Assembly (NCBI RefSeq): GCF_008386575.1
Contig: NZ_VUOA01000028.1
Span: 21,586-85,585 of the forward strand
Direction of reading: 5' to 3'
DNA from: Salinarimonas soli
GTDB taxonomy: Bacteria > Pseudomonadota > Alphaproteobacteria > Rhizobiales > Beijerinckiaceae
Length of the DNA stretch: 64,000 bases
Made by a program: the position numbers and the translations under genes. Of the stretch, positions 44,366-53,590 are shown piece by piece; within the stretch, counting starts at the first letter, position 1; every line of letters begins with the position of its first letter. The notes beneath the pieces are model-generated. The model saw nothing but the letters and a program-made list of their open reading frames with translations, was not told the origin of the DNA and made no database searches.

Positions 44366-46663
44366 ATGGCAGGTGCGGACGCCGCGTGCGCTTCTGCGCG
44401 CGCTGCTACGATTCTGGGCATCGCTCGCAAGATGCCCCATCCGGCCTATGGCCGGCTTGAGCGGATCGAGCCCTGGCTGCGGCTGGCGGTCCCTCCGCTG
44501 CTCGCCCTCTTTCTCCTCACCCTCGCGGCGAGCGCCTGGATCCAGGCCCGCGACGGCCGTGTCGAGGCGCTCCAGGACGCCATCAGCGACATCGACGTGG
44601 TGGCGACGCTCGTCGCGGGCGAGCTGCAGCGGACGGGCCTTTCGGGCGGCTCGAACGCCCAGCTCGAAACCCTCGCCCGCGGGCTGCCGGCGGCCGCGCT
44701 CGCCCGCGGGCGCACGCTTCTCGTCGCCGCGCCGGACGGCCGCATCGTCGGCACCTATCCCGACCTCCAGCGGCGTCCCGCGAACCTCGACGAGCTCCTA
44801 GGCGAGACGCAGCCCCTCACCGTCTTCGCCGACCGGGCGGGCGTGCTCACCATCCGGCTTCCCGGCGGCGAGGAGGCGATCGCCACGGTGCGGCGCCTCG
44901 CCCAGAGCGGCCATGTGGCCGTGGTCCAGCCCGTGCCGCGCGTGCTCGCCACATGGAACGCCCGCGCCATGGCGCAGGTCATGCTGCTGGGCGGCACGGC
45001 GGTGGTGCTCCTAGGCCTCGGCGGCGCCTATCTCCTCCAGGCGAGCCGCGCCCGCGCCGCCGACCAGGTCTGCGAGAAGGTGCGCCGCCGGATCGACGGC
45101 GCGCTCTCCCGCGGCCGCTGCGGCCTGTGGGACTGGGACGTGGCCCGGGGCCGGATCTACTGGTCGGATTCGATGTACGAGCTTCTCGGCTACCAGCGCG
45201 CCGACGAGTTCCTGTCCTTCGGCGACGTCAACGCGATGATCCATCCCGAGGACGCCGACTTCTACGCGCTTGCCGACCACCTCGCCTCCCAGCCCGCCTC
45301 CATCGTCGACCACGAGTTCCGCATCCGCTCCTCCGGCGGCGAGTGGGTGTGGCTGCGCGCCCGCGCCGAGATCGTGGACGAGCCCGACGAGGGCCGCCAT
45401 CTGGTGGGCATCGCCATCGACGTCACGGAGCAGCGCGGCCTCGCCGAGCGCTCGGCCCAGGCCGACATGCGCCTTCGCGACGCCATCGACGCGATCTCCG
45501 AGGCCTTCGTCCTGTGGGACGCCGACAACCGCCTCGTCCTGTGCAATTCGAAGTTCCAGGAGCTGCACGAGCTGGCGCCCGACACCGTGGCGCCCGGCCG
45601 CTCCTATGCCGAGGTGATGCAGGTGGGCCGCCAGCCCGCCGTGCAGCAGCAATCGCTGCGCGCCGAGCGGCCCGAGACGGGCGGGCGCACCTTCGAGGCG
45701 CAGCTCGCCGACGGGCGATGGCTCCAGATCAACGAGCGCCGCACCAAGGACGGCGGCTACGTCTCGGTGGGCACGGACATCACGCCCCTGAAGCACCAGG
45801 AGGGCCGCCTCCTCGAATCCGAGCGCCAGCTAAAAGCCACCGTCCTCGACCTGCGCCTCTCGCGCCAGAAGCTGGAGCAGCAGGCCCAGCAGCTCGCGGA
45901 CCTCGCCGAGCGCTACCTGGAGCAGAAGGCGCACGCCGAGTCGGCGAGCCGCGCCAAATCCGAGTTCCTGGCCAACATGAGCCATGAGCTCCGCACGCCC
46001 CTCAACGCCATCATCGGCTTCGCCGAGGTGATGGAGACGGGCATGTTCGGCCCCTTGGGCGCGCCGAAATACGGCGAGTACTGCCACGACATCCGCACGA
46101 GCGGCGAATATCTCCTGTCGGTGATCAACGACATCCTCGACATGTCGCGCATCGAGGCCGGCCGCATCATGCTCACGAAGACGAACGTGGAGCTGGAGGG
46201 CGCCGTCACAAAGGCGACACGCCTCGTGAGCGAGTTTGCCCGCTCCAAGGGCCTGGGGCTCGAGGTAGAGTGCCAGCCGGGCCTGACCGTGCTAGCTGAC
46301 GACCGGGCCCTCCAGCAGATCCTCGTCAACCTGCTCCAGAATGCCGTGAAGTTCACCCCGGAGGGCGGACGGATCGTGGTGCGGGCGCGCTTGGCTGGGG
46401 ACTGCGCGAACATCTATGTCGAGGACACCGGCATCGGCATCCCGCGCGAGGCCCTGCACAAGCTCGGCACCCCCTTCGAGCAGGTCGAGACCGAGTTCAA
46501 CCGCACCTACAAGGGTTCGGGCCTGGGCCTCGCCATCGCCAAGTCCCTCGTCGAGCTCCACGGCGGTGGCCTGCGCATCCGCTCGCAGGTGGGCGTCGGC
46601 ACGATCGTGCTGGTCCACCTGCCGCTGCGCTCGGTGCAATCCGCCGAGCTGAAGGTGGCGTGA
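44366..46663 (+). CDS. PAS histidine kinase of the DivJ/PleC/PdhS type
   Basis: A 765-residue membrane kinase. Helices lie at about 38-57 and 203-225 with a periplasmic domain between. Two PAS domains follow (GLWDWDVARGRIYWSDSMYELLGY; EAFVLWDADNRLVLCNSKF). A coiled linker leads to the HisKA domain with phospho-His in NMSHELRTPLNAIIGF (about 538). The adjoining FGPLGAPKYGEYCHDIRTSGEYL is the hallmark of the family that acts on DivK/PleD. The ATPase has the N box NLLQNAVKF and G boxes DTGIGIP and GSGLGLAIA. AAGGGG before ATG 44366 supports the start. It may be the PleC ortholog. Confidence 0.9.
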   Translation: MAGADAACASARAATILGIARKMPHPAYGRLERIEPWLRLAVPPLLALFLLTLAASAWIQARDGRVEALQDAISDIDVVATLVAGELQRTGLSGGSNAQLETLARGLPAAALARGRTLLVAAPDGRIVGTYPDLQRRPANLDELLGETQPLTVFADRAGVLTIRLPGGEEAIATVRRLAQSGHVAVVQPVPRVLATWNARAMAQVMLLGGTAVVLLGLGGAYLLQASRARAADQVCEKVRRRIDGALSRGRCGLWDWDVARGRIYWSDSMYELLGYQRADEFLSFGDVNAMIHPEDADFYALADHLASQPASIVDHEFRIRSSGGEWVWLRARAEIVDEPDEGRHLVGIAIDVTEQRGLAERSAQADMRLRDAIDAISEAFVLWDADNRLVLCNSKFQELHELAPDTVAPGRSYAEVMQVGRQPAVQQQSLRAERPETGGRTFEAQLADGRWLQINERRTKDGGYVSVGTDITPLKHQEGRLLESERQLKATVLDLRLSRQKLEQQAQQLADLAERYLEQKAHAESASRAKSEFLANMSHELRTPLNAIIGFAEVMETGMFGPLGAPKYGEYCHDIRTSGEYLLSVINDILDMSRIEAGRIMLTKTNVELEGAVTKATRLVSEFARSKGLGLEVECQPGLTVLADDRALQQILVNLLQNAVKFTPEGGRIVVRARLAGDCANIYVEDTGIGIPREALHKLGTPFEQVETEFNRTYKGSGLGLAIAKSLVELHGGGLRIRSQVGVGTIVLVHLPLRSVQSAELKVA

Positions 46664-46668
46664 CGGGA

Positions 46669-46944
46669 ACTCCCGTCTCCTAGGGGGAGCGGGACCGGGG
46701 GTGAGGGGTTGGACGCTGATCCAGCGATCTCCCACACCGCTGATCCTACCCTCCCCCTCGTCCTGAGGTGCCCACCGCAGGTGGGCCTCGAAGGGCGCTC
46801 CAGAAGTCTCCGGACGGCCGTGGCAGCGTGGTGCGTGCTTTGAGACGCGCTCTACGAGCGCTCCTCAGCATGAGGGAGTGGGAGCCCTCTGAATCGGCGT
46901 GGTACCCCCTCACCCCCGGCCCCTCTCCCCCTGAGAGAGGGGAG
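46669..46944. repeat. Composite element: type C core nested in outer inverted arms
   Basis: The outer arms (left GGGAACTCCC...GACCGGGGGTGAGGGG, right CCCCCTCACCCCCGGCCCCTC) are mutually inverted and belong to the type B arm family. Between them lies a full type C core (46751-46878: CCTCGTCCTGAGGTGCCCACC ... CTCCTCAGCATGAGGGA). It fills the gap between two convergent genes (stops at 46663 and 46950) and could terminate both. Confidence 0.85.
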
Positions 46945-46949
46945 CAGCG

Positions 46950-49880
46950 CTACCCCAGCAGCCTGTCGAAGATCTGCCGCACGGCGCGGCGGGTGTCGTC
47001 GAGGTGGCGCTGGAGGCGCTTGGGGTCGGGGAGGTTCGCCTCGGCGGCGATGCGGCGGAGGATGGCGGGCGGGACGGTTTTCGGGTCGAACGCGCCCTCG
47101 ATGGTCAGCCGCTGCCAGTGGAACACCCCCGTCATGAGGGCATGCGCCTCCGCGAGGGTCGCGGCGTCGCGGTCAGCCAGCAGCCCCGCGGCCGAGGCGG
47201 CGGCGAAGACCTCGCCGGGCGGAAGGCCGACGAGGCCCGGATGGCGCGCGGCGTGGCTGAGGACGAGGGTCTGGGCGATGAAGTCAAGGTCGGTGAGGCC
47301 GCCCGGCGCGAGCTTGAGGTCGAGGGCGTGCCCCTCCCCCTTCTCGCGGGCGATCAGCGCCCGCATGGCATAGGCCTCGCGGGCCACGAAGGCCGGATCG
47401 CGTGGGAGCGCGAGGGTCTCGGCGATGGCGGCCTCGACGGCGGCCCGGAGATCGGCGTCGCCCGCGATGGTACGGGCCCGGGTCAGCGCCATATGCTCCC
47501 ACAGCTCCGCCTCCTCGCGCTGGTAGGCGAGGAACCCACGGAACTGGGCCGCGATCGGCCCCTTGTTGCCGGCCGGGCGCAGGCGCAGATCGACCTCGTA
47601 GAGCCGCCCCCGCCGGCTCGGCACGGTGAGCGCCGAGACCAGGCGCTGGGTGAGGCGGGAATAATAGACCGCCGCGTCGAGGGGCCGTGCGCCCGACGAG
47701 GTGCGGTCGTCGGGATCGAAATCGTAGAGCACGACGAGGTCGAGATCCGAGCCCGCCGTGAGCTCGCGGGTGCCGAGCCGTCCCAGCCCCAGCACCGCCA
47801 TGCGCCCGCCGGGCACCCGTCCGTGCTCCGCCGCGAACGCCGCCTCGACGGCCTCCAGCGAGACCCTCACGATCGCCTGCGCGGTGGCCGCGTAGGACAG
47901 GCCGGCGCGGGCGGGCGCCAGGATGCCCGAGAGCATCCGCGCGCCGGTGACGAAGCGGGCCTGACGCGCAGCGTCGCGGGCACGGTCCAGGAACTCCTCG
48001 AAGGAGGCGGGCCGGCCGATGGCGCCGCGGATCTGCGCCTCCATGGGCGCCTCATCCACCACCGGATCCACGAAGTCCGGATCGATCACCGCGTCGAGGA
48101 CGTGCGGCGTGACGGCCACCGTGTCGGCAAGGCGCGGCGCGGTGCCAAGCAAATCGGCGAAGAGGAGGAGGAGCCGCTCGTGGTTGAGCAGGATCGTCAT
48201 CAGTTCGACGGCCGCCGGCATGCGCGAGAAGGCGGTGTCGAGGGCGGCGAGCGCATGGTCCGGATCGGCGGTGCCGCCCAGGGCCGTGAGGAGGCCCGGC
48301 ACGAGCTCCGTCAGCACCTCCCGGGCCCGCGCGCTCGTGACGGCGGCGCGGCGCCCGAAGTGCCAGCCGCGCACCGTCTCCGCGACGCGCTCGGGATCCT
48401 TGAAGCCGAGGCGCCGCAGGGTGGCCAGGGTCTCGGGATCGTCGCCCGCGCCCGTGAAGACGAGGTTCCCCGCCTCCGAGGCGAGTTCTCCCGCCTCCTC
48501 GAACAGGAGCGCGTAATGCTTCTGCACGACACCCGCCTGCCGGGTCAGGGCCTTGGCGAAGCCGGCCGTCGAGGGATAGCCGCAGAACCGGGCGAAAGCC
48601 TTGAGGTGGGCTTCGTCGTGGGGCAGGCGCTGGGTCTGCTCGTCGGCCACCATCTGGAGCCGGTGCTCGATCCCGCGCAGGTATCGGTAGGCCACGGTGA
48701 GCTCGTCGCGCGCCTCCGCCGTGATCCAGCCCTCCTCGTGCAGCTCGGCCAGCATGTCGAGGGTGCGCCGCCCGCGCAGGGCCGGGCGCCGGCCGCCGAA
48801 GACGAGCTGCTGGGTCTGGACGAAGAACTCGATCTCGCGGATGCCCCCGCGCCCGAGCTTGATGTCGTGTCCCGCCACCGCGATCCGGTCGTGCCCGCGC
48901 ACCGCGTGGATCTGCCGCTTCATGGCGTGGACGTCGGCGATGGCCGCGAAGTCGAAATATTTGCGCCAGATGAAGGGGCTGAGATCCGCGAGGAAGCGCT
49001 GCCCGAGATCGAGGTCGCCCGCGACGGGACGCGCCTTGATGAGGGCCGCGCGCTCCCAGTTCTGGCCCACCGTCTCGTAGTAGGAATAGGCGGCGGGCAG
49101 CGACACGGCGACGGCGGTGGAGCCCGGATCGGGGCGCAGGCGGTAGTCGACCCGGTGGACGTAGCCGTCGGGGGTCCGCTCCTGAAGAAGGCGCGCCACG
49201 GTCTGGGCGATGCGGGCGTAGAAGGTGGGCGCCTCGACATTGGCGGACAGCGCGCTCGCCGCCGGATCGAAGAACACCACGAGGTCGATGTCGCTCGAGT
49301 AGTTGAGCTCGCCCGCGCCGTGCTTGCCGAGCGCCAGGATCACCACGCCGCAGCCGGGGCCCGGATCGTCCGGATCCGCGAGCGTGATCCGCCCGAGGCC
49401 CGCCGCCTCGTGCAGGGCGATGGCGAGCGCGCTGCGCACGGACGCGTCGGCGAAGTCGGAGAGCGCGCCCGTGACCCGGTCCACGTCCCAGACGCCGCCG
49501 ATATCGGCAAGGCCCACGAGCAGCGCATGGTCGCCGCGAGCGACGCGCAGGGCTCGCATCAGCTCGTCGCGCGAGGCTCCCGCCATCGCGGCGCGGTGGC
49601 GGCTCCCCTGCTCGCTCACGATGGCGCGGTGCAGGTCGTCGGGCGCCATCGTCGCGATACGCGCCAGGCGCGCCGGGCGACCATAGGCGAGGTGCCAAAG
49701 GTGGGGGGAGTGGTCGGCCACCGCGAGCATCAGCTCGCGCAGGGGCCCCTCGCGTAGGAGCACAACGAGCTCGGGCGCCTGGCGCTCGGCCCGCTCCAGG
49801 AGGTCGCCGAGCCGCGCCCCGGCGCGCTTCGCATCGATGGGGGACGGCGCGGCGGCGAGGCGGTCGACGAGAGCGGTCAT
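46950..49880 (-). CDS. glnE: Bifunctional glutamine synthetase adenylyltransferase/deadenylase
   Basis: A 976-residue GlnE. Two nucleotidyltransferase-like domains are present: the deadenylase one at about 180-208 (GKHGAGELNYSSDIDLVVFFD) and the adenylyltransferase one at about 695-722 (GLGRLGTRELTAGSDLDLVVLYD), each with the G-S/x-D-x-D core. GlnE adjusts glutamine synthetase activity with the nitrogen signal from PII. Length is near the family norm. It is convergent with the PleC-like kinase across a palindromic element. Confidence 0.97.
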   Translation of the reverse strand: MTALVDRLAAAPSPIDAKRAGARLGDLLERAERQAPELVVLLREGPLRELMLAVADHSPHLWHLAYGRPARLARIATMAPDDLHRAIVSEQGSRHRAAMAGASRDELMRALRVARGDHALLVGLADIGGVWDVDRVTGALSDFADASVRSALAIALHEAAGLGRITLADPDDPGPGCGVVILALGKHGAGELNYSSDIDLVVFFDPAASALSANVEAPTFYARIAQTVARLLQERTPDGYVHRVDYRLRPDPGSTAVAVSLPAAYSYYETVGQNWERAALIKARPVAGDLDLGQRFLADLSPFIWRKYFDFAAIADVHAMKRQIHAVRGHDRIAVAGHDIKLGRGGIREIEFFVQTQQLVFGGRRPALRGRRTLDMLAELHEEGWITAEARDELTVAYRYLRGIEHRLQMVADEQTQRLPHDEAHLKAFARFCGYPSTAGFAKALTRQAGVVQKHYALLFEEAGELASEAGNLVFTGAGDDPETLATLRRLGFKDPERVAETVRGWHFGRRAAVTSARAREVLTELVPGLLTALGGTADPDHALAALDTAFSRMPAAVELMTILLNHERLLLLFADLLGTAPRLADTVAVTPHVLDAVIDPDFVDPVVDEAPMEAQIRGAIGRPASFEEFLDRARDAARQARFVTGARMLSGILAPARAGLSYAATAQAIVRVSLEAVEAAFAAEHGRVPGGRMAVLGLGRLGTRELTAGSDLDLVVLYDFDPDDRTSSGARPLDAAVYYSRLTQRLVSALTVPSRRGRLYEVDLRLRPAGNKGPIAAQFRGFLAYQREEAELWEHMALTRARTIAGDADLRAAVEAAIAETLALPRDPAFVAREAYAMRALIAREKGEGHALDLKLAPGGLTDLDFIAQTLVLSHAARHPGLVGLPPGEVFAAASAAGLLADRDAATLAEAHALMTGVFHWQRLTIEGAFDPKTVPPAILRRIAAEANLPDPKRLQRHLDDTRRAVRQIFDRLLG

Positions 49881-49968
49881 CGCGTGAGGTGAGCCCGTGT
49901 TGCGGGCCGGACGTTAGACCAGGAGCCGTACGCCTGCCATGCCGGGCATGCGCTGCCGCCTGCGCTGC

Positions 49969-50253
49969 TTAACCGGCCGACTGCACGAGGCGGAGGGCGG
50001 GGCGGGCGCGGCCGGAACGCAGGGTGACCTCGGTCCAGGACTCGTCGGAGGTGCCCGTCACGAGGCGGTAGCCGAGGCTCTCGGCGAGGGCGCGGGCCTG
50101 CTCGACGTTGACGCTGGAGATCCAGCGCGTGAACTCGCGGTTGCCCTGATCCATGAGGACCGCGAGCATTCCGATCTCAACGCCGAGATCGAATGTTTCG
50201 TCTTGCCCCGGGAAACGGAGGCGCAAGCCCTCCGTGATGTGGATGTGCCGCAT
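49969..50253 (-). CDS. Hypothetical protein
   Basis: A 94-residue protein of unknown function (MRHIHITEGLRLRFPGQDETFDLG...). It is mixed alpha/beta, with no membrane segment or signal. It lies 81 bp downstream of the hydroxyacid dehydrogenase gene and 88 bp upstream of glnE, all on the same strand. No RNA-binding or enzyme motif is visible. Confidence 0.65.
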   Translation of the reverse strand: MRHIHITEGLRLRFPGQDETFDLGVEIGMLAVLMDQGNREFTRWISSVNVEQARALAESLGYRLVTGTSDESWTEVTLRSGRARPALRLVQSAG

Positions 50254-50334
50254 GATTCTGCCCCGATTGCGGTACTTGTTGGTCTTGTGCCCTCTATACG
50301 AGCCCCACCTTTCTCAACGAAGTCGTAACTTCCC

Positions 50335-51279
50335 CTAATAGCCCCGGGCAGGATCGACGCGATGCCGCAGGGGCATGCCTGATTCCATGGTGAAAATTCC
50401 GTCCGCGACCTGCGCCCCCACGGCGTCCGGCGCGCTCATGGCGGCGTTGTGTGGCGTCACGGTCACAGCCGGATGGCCCCAAAGCGGCGAGGCGGCGGGC
50501 AGCGGCTCGGTCTCGAACACGTCGAGGGTGGCGGCCTTGAGCACGCCGGCATCGAGGCAGCGCAGGATGTCGGCTTCCACCTGGAGCCCGCCGCGGCCCG
50601 CATTGACGAGAACGGGGCCGCCGAGACGGCCGTCGCGGGCGAGCCGGGTCAGCAGCGACTCGCGCAGGATGCCCCGGGTGTCGGGGGTGAGCGGGAGCAG
50701 GCAGACCAGGATGTCGGTGCGGGCGAGGAATGCATCGAGCCCCGTCTCGCCCGCGAAGGTGGGCAGCCCCTCGACGGATTTGGGGCTCCGGCTCCAGCCC
50801 GCCACGTCGAAACCCATCACCTGGAGCTTGCGGGCGGCGTCGAGCCCCAGGACGCCGAGCCCCATGACGCCCACCCGAACGTCGCGGGCGGCGGGCTGGT
50901 GGCGGTCGTCCCACCAGCGGCGCTCGCGCTGGAGCCCGTCATAGAGGCGCGCCTGGCGCAGATGCGCGAGGCAGTGGAGCACCACGTACTCGCTCATCCG
51001 GTTGGTGAGGTCCTCGTCGACGACGCGGACCACGGGCACGTCCGGCAGCGCCGGATCCCCGACGAGATGGTCCACGCCCGCGCCGAGCGAGAAGATCGCC
51101 CGCAGGTTCGGCAGCCCCGCGAAGGTGCCGGGCGGGTGCTTCCAGGCGGCGGCGTAGAGGATCTCGTCGGGCTCGTAGGGCTCGCCCAGGGCCACGACGC
51201 GCCGGTCCGGCAGGAGGCGCCGGAAGCGCTCGACCCACGGCGCGACCTCCCAGCCCGTGATGGCGACGAGGAGCGTCAT
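50335..51279 (-). CDS. 2-hydroxyacid dehydrogenase, glyoxylate/hydroxypyruvate reductase A type
   Basis: A 314-residue NAD(P)-dependent dehydrogenase of the D-2-hydroxyacid family, GhrA branch. The nucleotide-binding motif is GVMGLGVLG (about 137-145). The catalytic Arg, Glu and His are visible in NAGRGG, DVFETEPLP and PHNAA. It probably reduces glyoxylate or hydroxypyruvate. The start codon overlaps the stop of deoA (ATGA), so the two are translationally coupled, which is unexpected for the deo pathway. Confidence 0.92.
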   Translation of the reverse strand: MTLLVAITGWEVAPWVERFRRLLPDRRVVALGEPYEPDEILYAAAWKHPPGTFAGLPNLRAIFSLGAGVDHLVGDPALPDVPVVRVVDEDLTNRMSEYVVLHCLAHLRQARLYDGLQRERRWWDDRHQPAARDVRVGVMGLGVLGLDAARKLQVMGFDVAGWSRSPKSVEGLPTFAGETGLDAFLARTDILVCLLPLTPDTRGILRESLLTRLARDGRLGGPVLVNAGRGGLQVEADILRCLDAGVLKAATLDVFETEPLPAASPLWGHPAVTVTPHNAAMSAPDAVGAQVADGIFTMESGMPLRHRVDPARGY

Positions 51280-52589
51280 GCGCCGATCCGCTCGAGCACG
51301 AGGGGCCGCTCGCCCGGTGCGGCGCCCAGCCGGTAGGCCGCCCGAAGGGCTCGCGCGGCGGCCTCGGCGCCCGCCTCGTCGCGCGCATGCACGATCCCGA
51401 GCGGACGCCCGGACCCGACCGCCGCGCCGACGCGGGCGAGATCGGTGAGCCCGACCGCGTGATCGATGGCGTCCTCGGGCCGCGTGCGCCCGCCGCCGAG
51501 CGCCACCACCGCCACGCCGACATCGCGGGTCGCGATGGCCTCGACGACGCCCTCCCCCTCGGGCTCGACGGCGCGGATCACGGGGGCCTTCGGCAGGTAG
51601 CGCTCGGCGCCGGCCACGAAATCGCTCGGGCCGCCGAGCGCCATCACCATGGCCGAGAACGTCTCGCAGGCGCGCCCGCTCTCCACGGCATCCTCGATGC
51701 GGCGCGCCCCGTCGGCGGGATCGAGGGCGAGGCCGCCAAGCGCCAGCATCTCGCCCGCCAGCGCCACCGTGACCTCGTGGAAGCGCGGCTCGCGCCGCCG
51801 GCCGGTGAGATAGTCGACCACATAGGCCATCTCGACGGCGTTGCCCGCCGCCGAGGCCAGGGGCTCGTTCATGTCGGTGAGGAGCGCGGAGGTGGGGAGC
51901 CCTGCGCCGTTCGCCACCGAGACGAGGCTGCGGGCGAGATCGCGCGCGCCGTCCGTGTCGCTCATGAAGGCGCCCGTGCCGAACTTCACGTCCATGACGA
52001 GGCCCTGGAGCCCCGCCGCGAGCTTCTTCGACAGGATGGAGGCGGTGATGAGATCGATGGACTCCACCGTCGCCGTCACGTCGCGGATGGAATAGAGGCG
52101 CTTGTCGGCCGGCGCGAGGTCCGCCGTCTGGCCGATGATGGCGCAGCCCACCTCCCGGGTCACCCGCCGGAAGGTGGCGATGTCGGGCTGGGTCGCGTAG
52201 CCGGGGATGGAATCGAACTTGTCGAGGGTGCCGCCGGTGTGGCCGAGGCCCCGGCCTGAGATCATCGGCACGTAGCCCCCGCAGGCCGCGACCGCGGGGC
52301 CGAGCGCGAGGCTCACCGCGTCGCCGACGCCGCCCGTGGAATGCTTGTCGAGGACGGGCCCCGGCAGATCCCAGGCCAGCACCTCGCCGGAGCTCATCAT
52401 GGCGCGGGTCAGCGCCACCCGCTCGTCGAGGGACATGCCGCGGAAGAACACGGCCATGGCGAAGGCCGCCGCCTGCCCCTCCGAGACCCGCCCGGCGGTG
52501 AGCCCCTCGATGAAGGCCTGGATCAGCTCGGGGGCGAGCGTCCCGCCGTCGCGCTTCAGGCGGATGATTTCCTGCGGCAGCAGGGTCAT
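51276..52589 (-). CDS. deoA: Thymidine phosphorylase
   Basis: A 437-residue pyrimidine-nucleoside phosphorylase. The family sequence DKHSTGGVGDAVSLALGPAVAACG (phosphate-binding loop) lies near residue 85, and GHTGGTLDKFDSIPGY follows. It splits thymidine to thymine and deoxyribose 1-phosphate. ATG 52589 is preceded by an AGGGA site; the TTG at 52604 is less suitable. A palindromic element separates it from deoC upstream. Confidence 0.96.
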   Translation of the reverse strand: MTLLPQEIIRLKRDGGTLAPELIQAFIEGLTAGRVSEGQAAAFAMAVFFRGMSLDERVALTRAMMSSGEVLAWDLPGPVLDKHSTGGVGDAVSLALGPAVAACGGYVPMISGRGLGHTGGTLDKFDSIPGYATQPDIATFRRVTREVGCAIIGQTADLAPADKRLYSIRDVTATVESIDLITASILSKKLAAGLQGLVMDVKFGTGAFMSDTDGARDLARSLVSVANGAGLPTSALLTDMNEPLASAAGNAVEMAYVVDYLTGRRREPRFHEVTVALAGEMLALGGLALDPADGARRIEDAVESGRACETFSAMVMALGGPSDFVAGAERYLPKAPVIRAVEPEGEGVVEAIATRDVGVAVVALGGGRTRPEDAIDHAVGLTDLARVGAAVGSGRPLGIVHARDEAGAEAAARALRAAYRLGAAPGERPLVLERIGA

Positions 52590-52620
52590 GGCTTTGTCCC
52601 TCAACGATGGTCGTTCGGCG

Positions 52621-52818
52621 CCCCCTCTCCCCGCGGGCGGGGAGAGGGCTCCGGCTGCGGAATGGCAGCCGGAGCGAGCGAACGCAAGTGAGCGGGGGTG
52701 AGGGGGTGTCGACGGTGGAGTTCGACCGTCAAAGCCCCCTCACCTTCGCGCTGCCGCGCTCGCTTCAGGCCTCGGAAAGGGGGCCTGAAGCCCTCTCCCC
52801 GCACGGCGGGGAGAGGAG
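52621..52818. repeat. Palindromic intergenic element type A, copy 2
   Basis: About 198 bp between deoC and deoA, with terminal hairpins CCTCTCCCCGCGGGCGGGGAGAGG and CCTCTCCCCGCACGGCGGGGAGAGG and inverted internal arms. Layout and long stretches match 6850-7046. Lying inside an operon, it may separate or stabilise messages rather than terminate. Confidence 0.88.
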
Positions 52819-52825
52819 CGCCTGA

Positions 52826-53590
52826 CTAGTAGGCGGCGCTCGAGCTTTTAGGCGTGCCGCCCTCGATCTCGGCCAAGAGCGCGTCGAACAGGCCGCTCGC
52901 GCCGAAGCGGAACGTTGCTGCCGTGGCCCAGCCCGGCCCCATGATCCGGTCGGCGAGAGCCAGGTAGGCGGCCGCGTCGTCGAGGGTGCGGATGCCGCCG
53001 GAGGGTTTCAGGCCGACGGGGCGGGGCGCGTCGCGGATCACGCCGAGCATGATCTCGGCGGCGGGGAGCGTGGCGGAGACGGGGGTCTTGCCCGTGGAGG
53101 TCTTGATGAAGTCGGCGCCCTCCGCGACCGCGAGGCGGCTCGCGGCTTCAATGGCTGCAGGATCAGCGAGGATCCCCGTCTCCAGGATCACCTTGAGTGT
53201 GCGCCCCCCGTCGACCATGTCGCGCACGCCCGCGATCAGGGCGCGGGCCGCCTCCTTGTCCCCGGCGAGGAAGGCGCGGTAGGGCAGCACCACGTCGATC
53301 TCGTCGGCACCGTCGCTCAGGGCTTCCTGCACGCCGTCGATGACGCGCTCCACGTCCTCGTCGCCGCCAGGAAAGTTCGCCACCGTCGCGATCCGGACGG
53401 GCGAGCCCTCGAGCATCCGCCGGGCCTGGCTCACGAATTGCGGCCACAGGCAGATGGCCGCCACGGGGCCCTGCGGGCTCGTCGCCCTGGCGCAAAGCGC
53501 CGCCGTGCTCCGGTCACTCGGCGCGTCCGACAGGTCGGTGAGGTCGAGAAGCCGGAGCGCGCGGCGGGCGAGATCAGGCCGAGGTGTCAT
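52826..53590 (-). CDS. deoC: Deoxyribose-phosphate aldolase
   Basis: A 254-residue class I aldolase. The Schiff-base Lys is K163 in DFIKTSTGK, and the second active-site Lys is in LKPSGGIRT. It cleaves deoxyribose 5-phosphate to acetaldehyde and glyceraldehyde 3-phosphate. Its start overlaps the end of the purine nucleoside phosphorylase gene by 17 bp. Deoxyribose 1-phosphate would need a phosphopentomutase (deoB), which is not in the window. Confidence 0.96.
   Translation of the reverse strand: MTPRPDLARRALRLLDLTDLSDAPSDRSTAALCARATSPQGPVAAICLWPQFVSQARRMLEGSPVRIATVANFPGGDEDVERVIDGVQEALSDGADEIDVVLPYRAFLAGDKEAARALIAGVRDMVDGGRTLKVILETGILADPAAIEAASRLAVAEGADFIKTSTGKTPVSATLPAAEIMLGVIRDAPRPVGLKPSGGIRTLDDAAAYLALADRIMGPGWATAATFRFGASGLFDALLAEIEGGTPKSSSAAY

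Noticed and set aside
48052-49698. A second long minus-strand frame inside glnE
   Set aside because: It is out of frame with the GlnE domains, Arg/Gly-rich, and lacks a ribosome site.
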